Shown: positions 16,622 to 27,403 of the stretch, one piece after another
How positions within the stretch are numbered: the first letter of the stretch is position 1
How the letters are laid out: every line of letters begins with the position of its first letter
NCBI RefSeq assembly: GCF_900100625.1
Contig: NZ_FMTY01000003.1
Location: forward strand, 69,424 to 133,423
Direction: 5' to 3'
DNA: 64,000 bases
Source: Flavobacterium saliperosum
GTDB taxonomy: Bacteria; Bacteroidota; Bacteroidia; Flavobacteriales; Flavobacteriaceae
Translations under genes and position numbers: made by a program
The notes under the pieces: model-generated
Told to the model about the DNA's origin: nothing
The model's input: the letters and a program-made list of their open reading frames with translations, nothing else
Database searches by the model: none

Positions 16622-18286
16622 TTAAAAATTCGTTTTAAAACTGATGTGAACAATGGAATTCGAAAGTTTTATGGCTTGCTCACTGGTGCTTCCGTTGGCG
16701 TAAATTAAGTTGAACAATCCGTTTTTGGTAAACAGTCCGAAACCGAAACCGAGTCCGAGCAAATTGTCTTTCAGATTGGCAGTTTTATCTTGAAAATAAC
16801 CGTAATCGGTAATGGTGTGCACGTACATGCCTGGTGTTAACACATAACGGTATTCGGCCATGATGCCGGAAAACAAATTGGCCTGCAAACTGTTCTCGCT
16901 GAAACCCCGGATGGAATTGATGCCGCCAAAACGATACAATTCGTTAATGATGTAATTGTTGCTCTGAAGGTAAAAACTCTGGTTTTTGAGAGCAATTATG
17001 TTTTTCTTGTTCAGATAAAAGTTGTGATGTGTGTTGAGTTGCACGAAATACTGACTGCTGGTTTCGATTTTCGATTCTCGGCTTCCGAACCCGAATTTCA
17101 GATACAGGCTGGTTTTTTCGCGGAATAGAAAATCATCGACATTAAAATCGGTGAATTCATACGAGGTGGTCCAAAACGAATTGGAATAGCTGCTGATAAA
17201 AGCGTTGTTTGATTTCTGGATGTCGACCGATTCTGCAGATTGGTAGCCCAGATAGACTTTGGAGTTGTAGCTGAAATAATAACCCAGATTCAAATCGGTG
17301 GTCGTGTTCTGAAAGGTGCTGTCTTGTTTGAAGATTCTCAAATTGGCTTTGATACCCAACGGACTTTTGAAAATATAGGGCAGTTCGGTTCCGATGTTGA
17401 AGGTGGTTTGTTTCTTGCCGTCGCTTTTCCAGTACAGATTTATTTTCTCTCCGGTGTTCAGGGCGTTGTTTAACAGTAGGTCGAGATACCCGTTAAAACG
17501 GACGCCGGAATTTTCTTCGTTGGCAAAACCTATAAAGCCGTCAAAACGATTCGCCTTTGTTTTTTCGAGATACACGTAGACTTTCGTGCTGTCTTTCGTA
17601 AACAGGATTTCGGGATATTTGATTTGATTGACGAACGGAAGCGCTTTGAAATTGTTGTTCAGTTGTTTCAGATTCTCCTGATTGAATGTGCGTTTGCGGT
17701 ATTGTTTGGCGATATTTCTGCGGATGCCTTCGGGGAATTTGGTGTAACCTACGATTACGATGTCGTTCAGGCTGCGTTTCTTTTCGGTTTTGAGTTTCAG
17801 TTCGGCTAAAAGATGATTGTCTTCTTTTTTATGGTTGACCAGTTGCAGTTCGCTCAACGAATAGCCTTTTTGTTCGAGTTTGGCCAGATTGGCATTCATG
17901 AAATCTTCCACTTGGGAGATTTGGAGTTTTATCGTGTCGGAAGGGAATTCGAGTAGTTTTTTTTCTTCTTCGGAAATCCTACCTATATATATGTTGATAC
18001 GGCTGGTTTGTTTTCCGATGGCATAATAAAAGACAAACGTGCTGTCGTTTACTTTCTTCTGATTAAGCAATTGGCTTTCCAGGTAGCCTTTTTTGAATAG
18101 TGTGGCCGAGAAATTGTGGGTTTCCTCAAGAATGGATTTGGTGTTTTCGTGTTGCCTTTTATAGCCGATGCTGTCGATGGTTTTGTTTTCTTCGGATGAA
18201 ATGCCTTCCAGTTTTAAATGCAGGTTTTGTGCTTTTGATGAAAAGCAGCAACTAAAAAGGAACAGGAAGAGGAGAAGATTTTTCAA
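16622..18286 (-). CDS. Omp85/BamA-superfamily outer-membrane protein
   Basis: 554 residues. Signal peptide MKNLLLFLFLFSCCFSSKAQ. Two POTRA-like modules occupy roughly 20-250 (SILEETHNFSATLFKKGYLES and later KGYSLSELQLVNHKK). A beta-barrel follows with alternating aromatic strands, and the Omp85 loop-6 motif is IRGF (R460). The last residue is phenylalanine (SFKTNF), as expected of BAM-inserted barrels. Possible roles are outer-membrane insertion, secretion (two-partner type) or surface-protein display; the sequence does not decide. No partner substrate gene is next to it. It ends directly at the repeat array. Confidence 0.85.
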   Translation of the reverse strand: MKNLLLFLFLFSCCFSSKAQNLHLKLEGISSEENKTIDSIGYKRQHENTKSILEETHNFSATLFKKGYLESQLLNQKKVNDSTFVFYYAIGKQTSRINIYIGRISEEEKKLLEFPSDTIKLQISQVEDFMNANLAKLEQKGYSLSELQLVNHKKEDNHLLAELKLKTEKKRSLNDIVIVGYTKFPEGIRRNIAKQYRKRTFNQENLKQLNNNFKALPFVNQIKYPEILFTKDSTKVYVYLEKTKANRFDGFIGFANEENSGVRFNGYLDLLLNNALNTGEKINLYWKSDGKKQTTFNIGTELPYIFKSPLGIKANLRIFKQDSTFQNTTTDLNLGYYFSYNSKVYLGYQSAESVDIQKSNNAFISSYSNSFWTTSYEFTDFNVDDFLFREKTSLYLKFGFGSRESKIETSSQYFVQLNTHHNFYLNKKNIIALKNQSFYLQSNNYIINELYRFGGINSIRGFSENSLQANLFSGIMAEYRYVLTPGMYVHTITDYGYFQDKTANLKDNLLGLGFGFGLFTKNGLFNLIYANGSTSEQAIKLSNSIVHISFKTNF

Positions 18287-18383
18287 AAGCCGGATTTGTT
18301 TTGGTAAAAATAACGTAAAAAACAGAAAAAAGTATCGTTGTGGGATATGTTGATTAATGTGGTTGAAAATTAATGATTTATGA

Positions 18384-18414
18384 TTTGTATTGTCAAATTT
18401 TATTTCTACATTTG
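18384..18414 (+). promoter_or_regulatory. Promoter of the rpsL operon
   Basis: TTTG (18384-18387), 19 nt, TACATTTG (18407-18414) is an exact match to the Bacteroidota -33/-7 consensus. The leader to the rpsL ATG is about 50 nt and A/T rich without a Shine-Dalgarno. Confidence 0.85.
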
Positions 18415-18467
18415 CAACCCCGTAAAAAGCGGGAAATTTAAAAATAAGAAATTTTTAGTATTTAATT

Positions 18468-18851
18468 ATGCCAACAATTCAACAATTAGTAAGAACAGGA
18501 AGAACTCAGATCACTAAGAAGAGTAAATCGGTTGCTTTAGATTCTTGTCCTCAAAGAAGAGGGGTTTGTACGCGTGTTTACACTACTACACCAAAAAAAC
18601 CAAACTCTGCAATGCGTAAAGTTGCGCGTGTACGTTTGACAAATGGTAACGAGGTAAATGCTTACATCCCAGGTGAAGGACACAATTTACAAGAGCACTC
18701 GATAGTATTAGTGCGAGGCGGAAGGGTAAAAGATTTACCAGGTGTTAGATATCATATCGTTCGTGGAGCGCTTGACACGTCAGGGGTTGCAGGAAGAACG
18801 CAAAGAAGATCTAAGTACGGTGCTAAACGCCCTAAAGAAGCTAAAAAGTAA
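18468..18851 (+). CDS. rpsL: 30S ribosomal protein S12
   Basis: 127 residues, typical length. [11 protein letters not shown] (42-51) and [12 protein letters not shown] (85-96) are the decoding-site loops. Both lysines at which streptomycin resistance arises (K43 and K88 by family numbering) are wild-type, so this S12 predicts a streptomycin-sensitive ribosome. It opens the str-type block; the A/T-rich upstream region has no Shine-Dalgarno. Confidence 0.99.
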
Positions 18852-18877
18852 TTTTAAAAAACTTTTAAAGAAAAGAC

Positions 18878-19354
18878 ATGAGAAAAAGAGCGGCCAAGAA
18901 AAGACCACTTTTACCAGATCCAAGATTTAATGATCAATTGGTAACACGTTTTGTAAACAACTTAATGTGGGATGGTAAGAAATCAACAGCTTTCAAAGTA
19001 TTTTATGATGCAATTGACATCGTAGAGTCTAAGAAGCAAGATGCAGAAAAATCATCATTAGAAATCTGGAAAGATGCTTTAACAAACGTTATGCCTCACG
19101 TAGAAGTACGTAGTCGTAGAGTTGGTGGAGCTACCTTCCAAATTCCAATGCAAATTCGTCCGGACAGAAAAATCTCTATGGCGATGAAATGGATGATTCT
19201 TTATGCAAGAAGAAGAAACGAAAAATCAATGGCAGGCAAATTAGCGTCTGAAATCTTAGCTGCGGCTAAAGAAGAAGGTGCTGCTGTTAAGAAAAGAATG
19301 GATACTCACAAAATGGCAGAAGCTAACAAAGCATTCTCTCACTTTAGATTTTAA
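18878..19354 (+). CDS. rpsG: 30S ribosomal protein S7
   Basis: 158 residues; starts [14 protein letters not shown] and has the conserved [14 protein letters not shown] and RPDRK segments. S7 binds the 3' domain of 16S rRNA and nucleates head assembly of the small subunit. In the order rpsL-rpsG-fusA, with 10 nt to fusA. Confidence 0.99.
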   Translation: MRKRAAKKRPLLPDPRFNDQLVTRFVNNLMWDGKKSTAFKVFYDAIDIVESKKQDAEKSSLEIWKDALTNVMPHVEVRSRRVGGATFQIPMQIRPDRKISMAMKWMILYARRRNEKSMAGKLASEILAAAKEEGAAVKKRMDTHKMAEANKAFSHFRF

Positions 19355-19364
19355 TTCATAAGAA

Positions 19365-21521
19365 ATGGCTAGAGATTTAAAATACACAAGAAATATCGGG
19401 ATTGCGGCTCACATTGATGCTGGTAAAACAACAACAACAGAGCGTATCTTGTTTTATACTGGAAAATCACACAAAATTGGTGAAGTACACGATGGTGCTG
19501 CAACAATGGACTGGATGGCGCAAGAGCAAGAAAGAGGTATTACCATTACTTCTGCTGCTACAACTTGTGAGTGGAATTTCCCAACAGAGCAAGGTAAAGT
19601 ATTGCCTGAATCAAAACCGTACCACTTTAATATTATCGATACCCCAGGACACGTTGACTTTACTGTAGAGGTAAACCGTTCATTACGTGTATTGGATGGA
19701 TTAGTATTCTTGTTCTCTGCAGTTGATGGTGTTGAGCCACAATCTGAAACGAACTGGAGACTTGCAGATCAATATAGAGTGCCGCGTATGGGATTCGTAA
19801 ATAAAATGGACCGTCAGGGTTCTAACTTCTTGAACGTATGTCAGCAAGTTAGAGACATGTTAAAGTCTAATGCAGTTGCGATCACATTACCAATCGGTGA
19901 AGAAAATGATTTTAAAGGAGTAGTGGATTTAGTGAAAAATCAAGCTATTGTATGGCATGATGAAACACAAGGGGCTACTTTTGATATTGTTGACATTCCT
20001 GCTGACATGATTGCGGAAGTTAAAGAATATCGTTCTACATTAATCGAAGCGGTTGCTGAGTATGATGAGAACCTTCTTGACAAGTACATGGAAGATGAGA
20101 ACTCAATTACTGAGGAGGAAATCAACGCTGCATTACGTGCTGCTACAATCGACATGGCAATCATTCCGATGATTTGCGGATCTTCTTTCAAAAACAAAGG
20201 AGTTCAGTTCATGTTGGATGCAGTTTGTAAATATTTGCCATCTCCTTTGGATAAAGAAGGTATTCAAGGTATTCACCCTGATGACGCTGATTTATTGGAA
20301 GAAGATCAAACTAAAATCTTACGTAAACCAGACGTAAAAGAGCCTTTCGCGGCTTTAGCATTTAAAATCGCTACCGACCCTTATGTTGGTCGTTTGGCTT
20401 TCTTCCGTGCTTACTCTGGACGTTTGGATGCGGGTTCTTATGTCTTGAACACACGTTCAGGAAACAAAGAGCGTATCTCTCGTATTTACCAAATGCACGC
20501 GAACAAACAAAATCCAATCGAATATATTGAGGCTGGAGATATTGGAGCTGCTGTAGGATTTAAGGATATCAAGACCGGAGATACATTGTGTGATGAAAAA
20601 GCACCAATCATTCTTGAGTCTATGAAATTCCCTGATCCGGTAATTGGTATCGCGATTGAGCCTAAAACAAAAGCTGACGTAGATAAAATGGGTATGGCTT
20701 TAGCGAAATTAGCTGAAGAGGATCCAACGTTTACAGTTAGAACTGATGAGGCTTCAGGTCAAACGATTATCTCTGGTATGGGTGAGCTTCACTTGGATAT
20801 CTTGGTAGATCGTATGAAACGTGAATTCAAAGTTGAAGTGAACCAAGGTGAGCCTCAGGTGGAGTACAAAGAAGCTTTCACAAAAGCAGCACAACACAGA
20901 GAGACTTATAAGAAACAATCTGGAGGTCGTGGTAAATTCGGTGATATCGTATTTAGAATCGAGCCTGCTGATTTAGTAGATGGTAAACCAGCGATGGGAT
21001 TACAGTTTGTTAATGAGGTTAAAGGTGGTAACGTTCCTAAAGAATATATCCCTGCAGTTGAGAAAGGTTTCCGTGAAGCTATGAAAACTGGACCTTTGGC
21101 TGGATATGCTGTTGATAGTTTAAAAGTTACTTTGTTGGATGGATCTTTCCACCCTGTGGATTCTGATGCGCTTTCTTTCGAGTTGGCTGCAAAAATGGGT
21201 TACAAAGAGTCTGGAAAAGCTGCAGGGGCTGTTATTCTTGAGCCAATCATGAAAATCGAAGTTATCACTCCGGAAGAAAACATGGGTGATATCGTAGGTG
21301 ACTTGAACCGTCGTAGAGGTCAGGTGAATGATATGGGTGACAGAGCAGGTGCTAAAACAATCAAAGCTGATGTGCCTTTGTCTGAAATGTTCGGTTATGT
21401 AACTACATTAAGAACATTGTCATCAGGTAGAGCAACTTCAACAATGGAGTTTTCACACTATGCTGAAACACCTTCTAATATTTCAGAAGCAGTTATCAAA
21501 AAAGCAAAAGGAAACGCTTAA
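19365..21521 (+). CDS. fusA: Elongation factor G
   Basis: 718 residues. GTPase motifs are [13 protein letters not shown] (G1), the ERGITI switch (G2), DTPGHVDF (G3) and NKMD (G4). The full domain II-V tail follows (for example [12 protein letters not shown] and [14 protein letters not shown]). EF-G translocates tRNA-mRNA after peptide transfer and helps recycle ribosomes. It lies before rpsJ without the tuf gene that follows fusA in Proteobacteria, which is normal for Bacteroidota. Confidence 0.99.
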   Translation: MARDLKYTRNIGIAAHIDAGKTTTTERILFYTGKSHKIGEVHDGAATMDWMAQEQERGITITSAATTCEWNFPTEQGKVLPESKPYHFNIIDTPGHVDFTVEVNRSLRVLDGLVFLFSAVDGVEPQSETNWRLADQYRVPRMGFVNKMDRQGSNFLNVCQQVRDMLKSNAVAITLPIGEENDFKGVVDLVKNQAIVWHDETQGATFDIVDIPADMIAEVKEYRSTLIEAVAEYDENLLDKYMEDENSITEEEINAALRAATIDMAIIPMICGSSFKNKGVQFMLDAVCKYLPSPLDKEGIQGIHPDDADLLEEDQTKILRKPDVKEPFAALAFKIATDPYVGRLAFFRAYSGRLDAGSYVLNTRSGNKERISRIYQMHANKQNPIEYIEAGDIGAAVGFKDIKTGDTLCDEKAPIILESMKFPDPVIGIAIEPKTKADVDKMGMALAKLAEEDPTFTVRTDEASGQTIISGMGELHLDILVDRMKREFKVEVNQGEPQVEYKEAFTKAAQHRETYKKQSGGRGKFGDIVFRIEPADLVDGKPAMGLQFVNEVKGGNVPKEYIPAVEKGFREAMKTGPLAGYAVDSLKVTLLDGSFHPVDSDALSFELAAKMGYKESGKAAGAVILEPIMKIEVITPEENMGDIVGDLNRRRGQVNDMGDRAGAKTIKADVPLSEMFGYVTTLRTLSSGRATSTMEFSHYAETPSNISEAVIKKAKGNA

Positions 21522-21532
21522 TTCTAAAGAAA

Positions 21533-21838
21533 ATGAGTCAAAAAATCAGAATAAAATTAAAATCTTACGATCACATGTTGGTTGATAAATCAGCTGAGAA
21601 GATTGTAAAAACTGTAAAAAGTACAGGTGCAGTAGTAACAGGACCAATTCCTTTACCAACTCACAAAAAGATTTTCACTGTATTGCGTTCTCCGCACGTA
21701 AACAAAAAATCAAGAGAGCAATTTGAAGTGAGTTCATACAAGAGATTGTTAGACATTTACTCATCTTCTTCTAAAACCATCGACGCTCTAATGAAGTTAG
21801 AGTTGCCAAGTGGAGTAGAAGTAGAGATCAAAGTATAA
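21533..21838 (+). CDS. rpsJ: 30S ribosomal protein S10
   Basis: 101 residues, [24 protein letters not shown]..., the usual S10 (which in other bacteria also acts in antitermination as NusE). It follows fusA by 11 nt and is separated from rplC by 110 nt that hold a promoter and a palindrome. Confidence 0.99.
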   Translation: MSQKIRIKLKSYDHMLVDKSAEKIVKTVKSTGAVVTGPIPLPTHKKIFTVLRSPHVNKKSREQFEVSSYKRLLDIYSSSSKTIDALMKLELPSGVEVEIKV

Positions 21839-21860
21839 GTAGCACACTAAAAAGTAATTG

Positions 21861-21893
21861 GGCATTAAGTTTTGTTATTCAAAACTTAATGCC
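21861..21893. promoter_or_regulatory. 13-bp inverted repeat before rplC
   Basis: GGCATTAAGTTTT (21861-21873) and AAAACTTAATGCC (21881-21893) are perfect reverse complements with a 7-nt loop. The repeat spans the -33 element and touches the -7 box of the promoter below. It could be a terminator/attenuator of the str block or an operator. Confidence 0.7.
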
Positions 21894-21901
21894 TACTTTT
21901 G
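21871..21901 (+). promoter_or_regulatory. Internal promoter of the rplC-started block
   Basis: TTTG (21871-21874), 19 nt, TACTTTTG (21894-21901), an exact match to the phylum consensus. It would transcribe rplC onward, independent of the rpsL promoter. Confidence 0.8.
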
Positions 21902-21948
21902 CGCACTCTAAAAAAATATTTTAATTAGTAATTAATAATTAGTTTTAT

Positions 21949-22566
21949 ATGTCTGGGTTAATTGGAAAAAAAATCGGCATGACTAGTATCTTCGATGAGA
22001 ACGGGAAAAATATTCCTTGTACTGTAATTGAAGCTGGTCCTTGTGTCGTTACCCAAGTCAGAACCAATGAGGTTGACGGGTATGAAGCGTTGCAACTTGG
22101 TTTCGATGACAAAACAGAAAAACATGCTACTAAAGCTGACTTAGGTCACTTCAAGAAAGCCGGTACTTCTGCAAAAAAGAAAGTCGTTGAATTCCAGAAT
22201 TATGTAACGGAGCATAAGCTAGGTGATGTTGTCACTGTAGAGCTTTTTGCTGAAGGAGAATTTGTAGATGTACAAGGTGTATCTAAAGGTAAAGGTTTTC
22301 AAGGGGTTGTTAAACGTCACGGTTTTGGTGGTGTTGGACAAGCAACTCATGGTCAGCACAACCGTTTAAGAGCGCCGGGTTCTGTTGGAGCTTCATCTTA
22401 TCCGTCTAGAGTATTCAAAGGAATGCGTATGGCTGGAAGAATGGGAGGAGATAATGTAACAGTTCAAAACCTTAGAGTTTTAAAAGTAGTGGCTGAAAAG
22501 AACCTACTTGTTGTTAAAGGAGCGATTCCTGGGTGCAAAAACTCTTACGTAATCATTCAGAAGTAA
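21949..22566 (+). CDS. rplC: 50S ribosomal protein L3
   Basis: 205 residues with the L3 core [24 protein letters not shown] region and the [10 protein letters not shown] loop near the peptidyl-transferase centre. It starts [17 protein letters not shown], the family's start, about 47 nt after the internal -7 box. Confidence 0.99.
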   Translation: MSGLIGKKIGMTSIFDENGKNIPCTVIEAGPCVVTQVRTNEVDGYEALQLGFDDKTEKHATKADLGHFKKAGTSAKKKVVEFQNYVTEHKLGDVVTVELFAEGEFVDVQGVSKGKGFQGVVKRHGFGGVGQATHGQHNRLRAPGSVGASSYPSRVFKGMRMAGRMGGDNVTVQNLRVLKVVAEKNLLVVKGAIPGCKNSYVIIQK

Positions 22567-23195
22567 TGGAAGTAAAAGTATTAGATATCAACGGAAAAGA
22601 TACTGGAAGAAAAGTGCAACTTTCTGATTCAGTATTCGCAATCGAACCAAATAATCATGCGGTTTATCTTGATGTTAAACAATATTTAGCAAATCAAAGA
22701 CAAGGTACTCACAAAGCTAAAGAAAGAGCTGAAGTTGCGGGAAGTACACGTAAGATTAAAAAACAAAAAGGAACTGGTACTGCTCGTGCGGGTAGTGCAA
22801 AGAATCCATTGTTTAAAGGTGGGGGAACAGTTTTCGGTCCAAGACCAAGAAGTTATTCTTTCAAATTGAACAAAACTTTAAAGAGATTAGCTCGTAAATC
22901 GGCTTTCTCAATTAAGATGAAAGAGTCCAATTTAGTAGTTCTTGAAGACTTTACATTTGAAACTCCAAACACTAAAAATTTCATTAACGTATTGAAAGCT
23001 TTAGGGTTAGAAAACAAAAAATCTCTATTTGTGTTGGGTGATTCAAATAAAAATGTATATTTGTCATCTCGAAATTTAAAAGCGTCTAATGTTGTAACTA
23101 CCTCTGAATTAAGTACTTACGCTATTTTAAATGCTAATAATTTGGTGCTTTTAGAGGGATCTTTAGAAGGAATTGAAGAAAATTTAAGCAAATAA
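22566..23195 (+). CDS. rplD: 50S ribosomal protein L4
   Basis: 209 residues from ATG at 22566, which overlaps the rplC TAA by one base (TAATG). An in-frame upstream ATG at 22533 lies inside rplC and is not credible. The conserved L4 loop QRQGTHKAKERAEVAGSTRK...GTGTARAGS is present. In enterobacteria L4 also represses its own operon; no such leader is obvious here. Confidence 0.98.
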   Translation: MEVKVLDINGKDTGRKVQLSDSVFAIEPNNHAVYLDVKQYLANQRQGTHKAKERAEVAGSTRKIKKQKGTGTARAGSAKNPLFKGGGTVFGPRPRSYSFKLNKTLKRLARKSAFSIKMKESNLVVLEDFTFETPNTKNFINVLKALGLENKKSLFVLGDSNKNVYLSSRNLKASNVVTTSELSTYAILNANNLVLLEGSLEGIEENLSK

Positions 23196-23201
23196 TAGGC
23201 C

Positions 23202-23492
23202 ATGAGTATCATAATTAAACCTATCATTACTGAAAAAATTACCAAAGAGGGAGAGACTTTCAACCGCTTTGGTTTTGTTGTTGACAAAAAAGCAAATAAA
23301 ATTCAAATCAAAAATGCTGTTGAAGCGGCTTTCGGTGTGAATGTAGTTACTGTTAACACGATGAATTACAGAGCTGATAGATCGGTTAAATACACTAAGA
23401 GTGGTTTAATCAGTGGAAAGACAAATGCTTACAAAAAAGCAATCGTTCAAGTACAAGAAGGTGAAACAATAGATTTTTATAATAATATCTAA
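23202..23492 (+). CDS. rplW: 50S ribosomal protein L23
   Basis: 96 residues, start MSIIIKPIITEKI, with the family NKIQIKNAVEAAFGV segment. L23 sits at the tunnel exit where SRP and trigger factor dock. Tight S10-type order: 6 nt after rplD and 6 nt before rplB. Confidence 0.99.
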   Translation: MSIIIKPIITEKITKEGETFNRFGFVVDKKANKIQIKNAVEAAFGVNVVTVNTMNYRADRSVKYTKSGLISGKTNAYKKAIVQVQEGETIDFYNNI

Positions 23493-23498
23493 TAGAAA

Positions 23499-24323
23499 AT
23501 GTCAGTTAGAAAATTAAAACCTATTACCCCGGGTCAGCGTTTTAGAGTTGTGAATAGCTTTGACACTATTACAACTGATAAGCCGGAGCGTTCATTGATC
23601 GCGCCGAAAAAAAACTCTGGAGGTAGAAATAGTCAAGGAAAGATGACCATGCGTTATACGGGTGGTGGTCACAAACAAAAGTATCGTTTAGTAGATTTCA
23701 AAAGAACTAAAGTAGGAGTTCCTGCTGTAGTTAAAACTATTGAATACGATCCAAACCGTTCAGCGTTCATTTCGTTATTGTACTATGCAGATGGTGCTAA
23801 AACGTATATCATCGCTCAAAATGGTTTACAAGTAGGACAAACTGTAGTTTCCGGACCGGATTCGGCTCCAGAAATCGGTAATACTTTACCATTAAGTAAA
23901 ATTCCTCTAGGTACTGTTATTTCTTGTATCGAATTAAGACCAGGTCAAGGTGCGGTTATCGCGCGTTCAGCTGGAACTTTCGCTCAGTTAATGGCAAGAG
24001 ACGGAAAATATGCTACAATTAAAATGCCTTCAGGTGAAACAAGATTGATCTTGTTGACTTGTTCAGCAACCATTGGAGCAGTTTCTAACTCAGATCACCA
24101 ATTAGTTGTATCAGGTAAAGCTGGTAGATCTAGATGGTTAGGTAGAAGACCAAGAACTAGACCGGTAGCAATGAACCCTGTTGATCACCCAATGGGTGGT
24201 GGTGAAGGACGTTCTTCTGGAGGTCACCCACGTTCAAGAAAAGGTTTACCTGCTAAAGGCTATAGAACTCGTTCTAAAGTTAACCCGAGTAATAAGTATA
24301 TCGTAGAACGTAGAAAGAAATAA
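23499..24323 (+). CDS. rplB: 50S ribosomal protein L2
   Basis: 274 residues with the signature [17 protein letters not shown] and the RNA-binding RPRTRP segment. L2 is a primary rRNA-binding protein near the peptidyl-transferase centre. Starts [16 protein letters not shown]; gap to rpsS is 9 nt. Confidence 0.99.
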   Translation: MSVRKLKPITPGQRFRVVNSFDTITTDKPERSLIAPKKNSGGRNSQGKMTMRYTGGGHKQKYRLVDFKRTKVGVPAVVKTIEYDPNRSAFISLLYYADGAKTYIIAQNGLQVGQTVVSGPDSAPEIGNTLPLSKIPLGTVISCIELRPGQGAVIARSAGTFAQLMARDGKYATIKMPSGETRLILLTCSATIGAVSNSDHQLVVSGKAGRSRWLGRRPRTRPVAMNPVDHPMGGGEGRSSGGHPRSRKGLPAKGYRTRSKVNPSNKYIVERRKK

Positions 24324-24332
24324 TAAGTAGAT

Positions 24333-24611
24333 ATGGCACGTTCATTAAAAAAAGGACCTTTTGTTCACTTTAAGTTAGAGAAAAAAGTTCAGGAAAATAT
24401 CGAAAAAGGTAACAAAGGAGTGGTAAAGACTTGGTCTAGAGCTTCGATGATTACTCCGGATTTTGTTGGGCAAACTATCGCAGTTCACAACGGTCGTCAA
24501 TTTGTACCTGTTTACGTTACAGAAAACATGGTAGGTCATAAATTAGGAGAATTTTCACCAACAAGATCTTTTAGAGGTCATGCCGGTGCAAAAAATAAAG
24601 GTAAAAAATAA
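24333..24611 (+). CDS. rpsS: 30S ribosomal protein S19
   Basis: 92 residues, [19 protein letters not shown]..., with the conserved [21 protein letters not shown] and the [14 protein letters not shown] motif. Binds 16S rRNA in the head with S13. Confidence 0.99.
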   Translation: MARSLKKGPFVHFKLEKKVQENIEKGNKGVVKTWSRASMITPDFVGQTIAVHNGRQFVPVYVTENMVGHKLGEFSPTRSFRGHAGAKNKGKK

Positions 24612-24617
24612 GAAGCT

Positions 24618-25028
24618 ATGGGAGTTCGTAAAAGAGAAACAGCTGATGCAAGAAAAGAGGCTAATAAGTCTATTGCTTTTGCAAAATTGAATAACTGCCC
24701 TACTTCACCTAGAAAAATGCGCTTAGTTGCAGATTTAGTAAGAGGTCAGAAAGTGGAAAAAGCACTTAATATCTTAAGATTCAGTTCTAAAGAAGCTTCT
24801 CGTAAATTAGAGAAATTGTTGTTATCAGCAATCGCTAACTGGCAAGCTAAGAACGCAGATTCTAACATGGAAGAAGCAGGATTATTTGTTAAAACGATTA
24901 CGGTAGACGGTGGTATGATGTTGAAAAGACTTCGTCCAGCGCCACAAGGTCGTGCACACAGAATCAGAAAACGTTCTAACCACGTAACAATCGTGATTGG
25001 AGATAATAATAACACACAAAGCAATTAA
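24618..25028 (+). CDS. rplV: 50S ribosomal protein L22
   Basis: 136 residues, a little longer than the usual 110 owing to an N-terminal extension ([21 protein letters not shown]) before the normal start of the fold. The family motif [19 protein letters not shown] lines the exit tunnel. An antisense open frame at 24746-25024 is a shadow. Confidence 0.98.
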   Translation: MGVRKRETADARKEANKSIAFAKLNNCPTSPRKMRLVADLVRGQKVEKALNILRFSSKEASRKLEKLLLSAIANWQAKNADSNMEEAGLFVKTITVDGGMMLKRLRPAPQGRAHRIRKRSNHVTIVIGDNNNTQSN

Positions 25029-25033
25029 TAAAG

Positions 25034-25786
25034 ATGGGACAAAAGACAAATCCAATCGGAAATCGCCTTGGTATCATCAGAGGATGGGATTCTAACTGGT
25101 ATGGTGGAAATGACTACGGTGATAAACTTGCCGAAGACCACAAAATCAGAAAGTACATTCATGCTCGTTTATCAAAAGCTAGTGTATCGAAAGTAATCAT
25201 CGAGAGAACTTTGAAACTTGTAACCGTTACTATCACTACTGCTAGACCAGGTATCATTATCGGGAAAGGTGGCCAAGAGGTAGACAAGTTAAAAGAAGAA
25301 CTTAAGAAAATTACTGACAAAGAGGTTCAAATTAACATCTTTGAAATCAAAAGACCTGAACTTGACGCTTACTTAGTAGGAACAAGTATCGCTCGTCAAA
25401 TTGAAAGTCGTATTTCTTACAGACGTGCAATTAAAATGGCTATTGCTGCTGCTATGCGTATGAACGCAGAAGGTATCAAAGTTATGATTTCCGGTCGTTT
25501 GAACGGTGCTGAAATGGCGCGTTCAGAAATGTTCAAAGAAGGACGTATTCCTCTATCAACTTTCAGAGCTGACATCGATTACTCACTTGCTGAAGCACAT
25601 ACTACTTACGGTAGAATGGGTATCAAAGTGTGGATCATGAAAGGCGAAGTTTATGGTAAAAGAGATCTTTCTCCACTTGTAGGCATGGACAAAAAACAAG
25701 CTGGAGGTAAAGGCGGCGACTCTTCGAGAGGAGATAGAAAGCCTTTCAATAAAGGAGGAAAACCAGACGCTCGTAAAAGAAAGTAA
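25034..25786 (+). CDS. rpsC: 30S ribosomal protein S3
   Basis: 250 residues. The KH domain GxxG-like loop is [13 protein letters not shown], and the C-terminal core holds [13 protein letters not shown]. About 30 extra residues rich in G, K, R and D ([20 protein letters not shown]...) extend the C-terminus, common in Bacteroidota. Confidence 0.98.
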   Translation: MGQKTNPIGNRLGIIRGWDSNWYGGNDYGDKLAEDHKIRKYIHARLSKASVSKVIIERTLKLVTVTITTARPGIIIGKGGQEVDKLKEELKKITDKEVQINIFEIKRPELDAYLVGTSIARQIESRISYRRAIKMAIAAAMRMNAEGIKVMISGRLNGAEMARSEMFKEGRIPLSTFRADIDYSLAEAHTTYGRMGIKVWIMKGEVYGKRDLSPLVGMDKKQAGGKGGDSSRGDRKPFNKGGKPDARKRK

Positions 25787-25804
25787 ATTTTAAACTAAAG
25801 AAAA

Positions 25805-26224
25805 ATGTTACAGCCTAAAAGAACAAAATACCGTAAGGTACAAAAAGGTAGAATGAAAGGCATTTCTCAAAGAGGACATGAACTTTCTAATGGAATGTTT
25901 GGTATTAAATCTTTAGATTCATCTTTTATTACTTCTCGTCAAATCGAAGCTGCACGTATCGCGGCAACTCGTTACATGAAAAGAGAAGGACAATTATGGA
26001 TTAAAATATTTCCAGACAAGCCTATCACAAAGAAACCTCTTGAGGTACGTATGGGTAAAGGTAAAGGTGCAGTAGAGTACTGGGCAGCCGTTGTTAAACC
26101 AGGTAGAATTATGTTTGAAGTAGGAGGAGTTCCTTTGTCAGTTGCAAAAGAGGCGTTACGTCTTGCAGCCCAAAAGATGCCTGTTAAAACTAAGTTTATC
26201 GTTGCTAGAGATTTCGAAGCATAA
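25805..26224 (+). CDS. rplP: 50S ribosomal protein L16
   Basis: 139 residues, [19 protein letters not shown]... with the [19 protein letters not shown] motif. L16 contacts the A-site tRNA. Follows rpsC by 18 nt. Confidence 0.99.
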   Translation: MLQPKRTKYRKVQKGRMKGISQRGHELSNGMFGIKSLDSSFITSRQIEAARIAATRYMKREGQLWIKIFPDKPITKKPLEVRMGKGKGAVEYWAAVVKPGRIMFEVGGVPLSVAKEALRLAAQKMPVKTKFIVARDFEA

Positions 26225-26236
26225 TCAATTTTTATT

Positions 26237-26428
26237 ATGAAACAATCAGAAATTAAAGATCTATCTGCAGCTGAGTTACAAGGACAACTTAGTCAGTTAA
26301 AGAAGACATATGCCGACCTAAAAAACGCTCACGCAATTTCTCCAATTGAGAACCCATTACAGTTAAGAGCTGTAAGAAGATCAATTGCCAGAGTAGCGAC
26401 TGAGATAACTAAAAGAGAGTTACTATAA
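26237..26428 (+). CDS. rpmC: 50S ribosomal protein L29
   Basis: 63 residues, MKQSEIKDLSAAELQGQL..., the two-helix L29 fold with NPLQLRAVRRSIARV. Sits near the tunnel exit beside L23. Confidence 0.98.
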   Translation: MKQSEIKDLSAAELQGQLSQLKKTYADLKNAHAISPIENPLQLRAVRRSIARVATEITKRELL

Positions 26429-26445
26429 TTGTATTCTTCTGAAAG

Positions 26446-26703
26446 ATGGAAAAAAGAAATTTAAGAAAAGAAAGAATTGGTGTAGTTACTAGCAACAAAA
26501 TGGAGAAATCTATTGTTGTTTCTGAAACTAGAAGAGTAAAACACCCATTATACGGTAAGTTCGTGTTAAAAACAAAAAAATATGTTGCGCACGACGAAAC
26601 AAACGATTGCAATATTGGCGATACAGTAAAGATCATGGAAACACGACCTTTGTCAAAATCAAAATGTTGGAGATTAGTTGAAATCATTGAAAGAGCGAAG
26701 TAA
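26446..26703 (+). CDS. rpsQ: 30S ribosomal protein S17
   Basis: 85 residues, [25 protein letters not shown]..., the OB-fold S17 signature KHPLYGKF is present, and [24 protein letters not shown] near the end. Binds 16S rRNA helices 7 and 11. Confidence 0.98.
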   Translation: MEKRNLRKERIGVVTSNKMEKSIVVSETRRVKHPLYGKFVLKTKKYVAHDETNDCNIGDTVKIMETRPLSKSKCWRLVEIIERAK

Positions 26704-26705
26704 TT

Positions 26706-27074
26706 ATGGTACAACAGGAATCGAGATTAAAAGTAGCAGATAACACGGGAGCAAAAGAAGTTTTGACTATTCGTGTTTTAGGAGGAACGAAACGTCGTTA
26801 TGCCTCTGTTGGAGATAAAATTGTAGTATCTATTAAAGACGCAACACCTAACGGAAACGTTAAAAAAGGTGCCGTTTCTACTGCAGTTGTTGTACGTACC
26901 AAAAAAGAAGTGAGAAGAGCCGACGGTTCATACATCAGATTTGACGATAACGCTTGCGTATTGTTGAATGCTGCGGGTGAAATGAGAGGAACTCGTGTTT
27001 TTGGTCCTGTAGCAAGAGAACTTCGTGAAAAACAATTCATGAAAATTGTATCATTAGCACCAGAAGTGCTTTAA
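26706..27074 (+). CDS. rplN: 50S ribosomal protein L14
   Basis: 122 residues, exactly the family length; [19 protein letters not shown]... with the conserved [10 protein letters not shown]. Part of the intersubunit bridge B8 and a RsfS partner in other bacteria. Confidence 0.99.
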
Positions 27075-27086
27075 TTCGTTTAGACA

Positions 27087-27401
27087 ATGATAAAGCTAAA
27101 AGTAAAATCTGGAGACGTGGTAAAAGTTATCGCAGGTGACCATAAAGGTGCTGAAGGTAAAATTTTACGTGTTCTTCGCGAGAAAAATAAAGCGGTAGTT
27201 GAAGGTGTGAACATGGTTTCGAAACATACAAAACCAAGTGCAAAAAACCCTCAAGGTGGTATCGTTAAAAAAGAAGCTCCTATTCACATTTCTAACCTTG
27301 CTTTAATTGATCCTAAAACTAAGTCAGCGACTAAAGTTGGGGTTAAAGTTGAAGGAGATAAGAAAGTGAGAGTTTCTAAAAAATCTAATCAAGTATTATA
27401 G
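27087..27401 (+). CDS. rplX: 50S ribosomal protein L24
   Basis: 104 residues with a KOW motif near the start ([21 protein letters not shown]). L24 is one of the two assembly initiators of the large subunit. Spacing to rplE is 2 nt. Confidence 0.98.
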   Translation: MIKLKVKSGDVVKVIAGDHKGAEGKILRVLREKNKAVVEGVNMVSKHTKPSAKNPQGGIVKKEAPIHISNLALIDPKTKSATKVGVKVEGDKKVRVSKKSNQVL

Positions 27402-27403
27402 TC

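Noticed and set aside
22533..22565. Upstream start for rplD
   Set aside because: Lies inside rplC in another frame and would add 11 residues not found in L4; the overlapping TAATG start fits the family.
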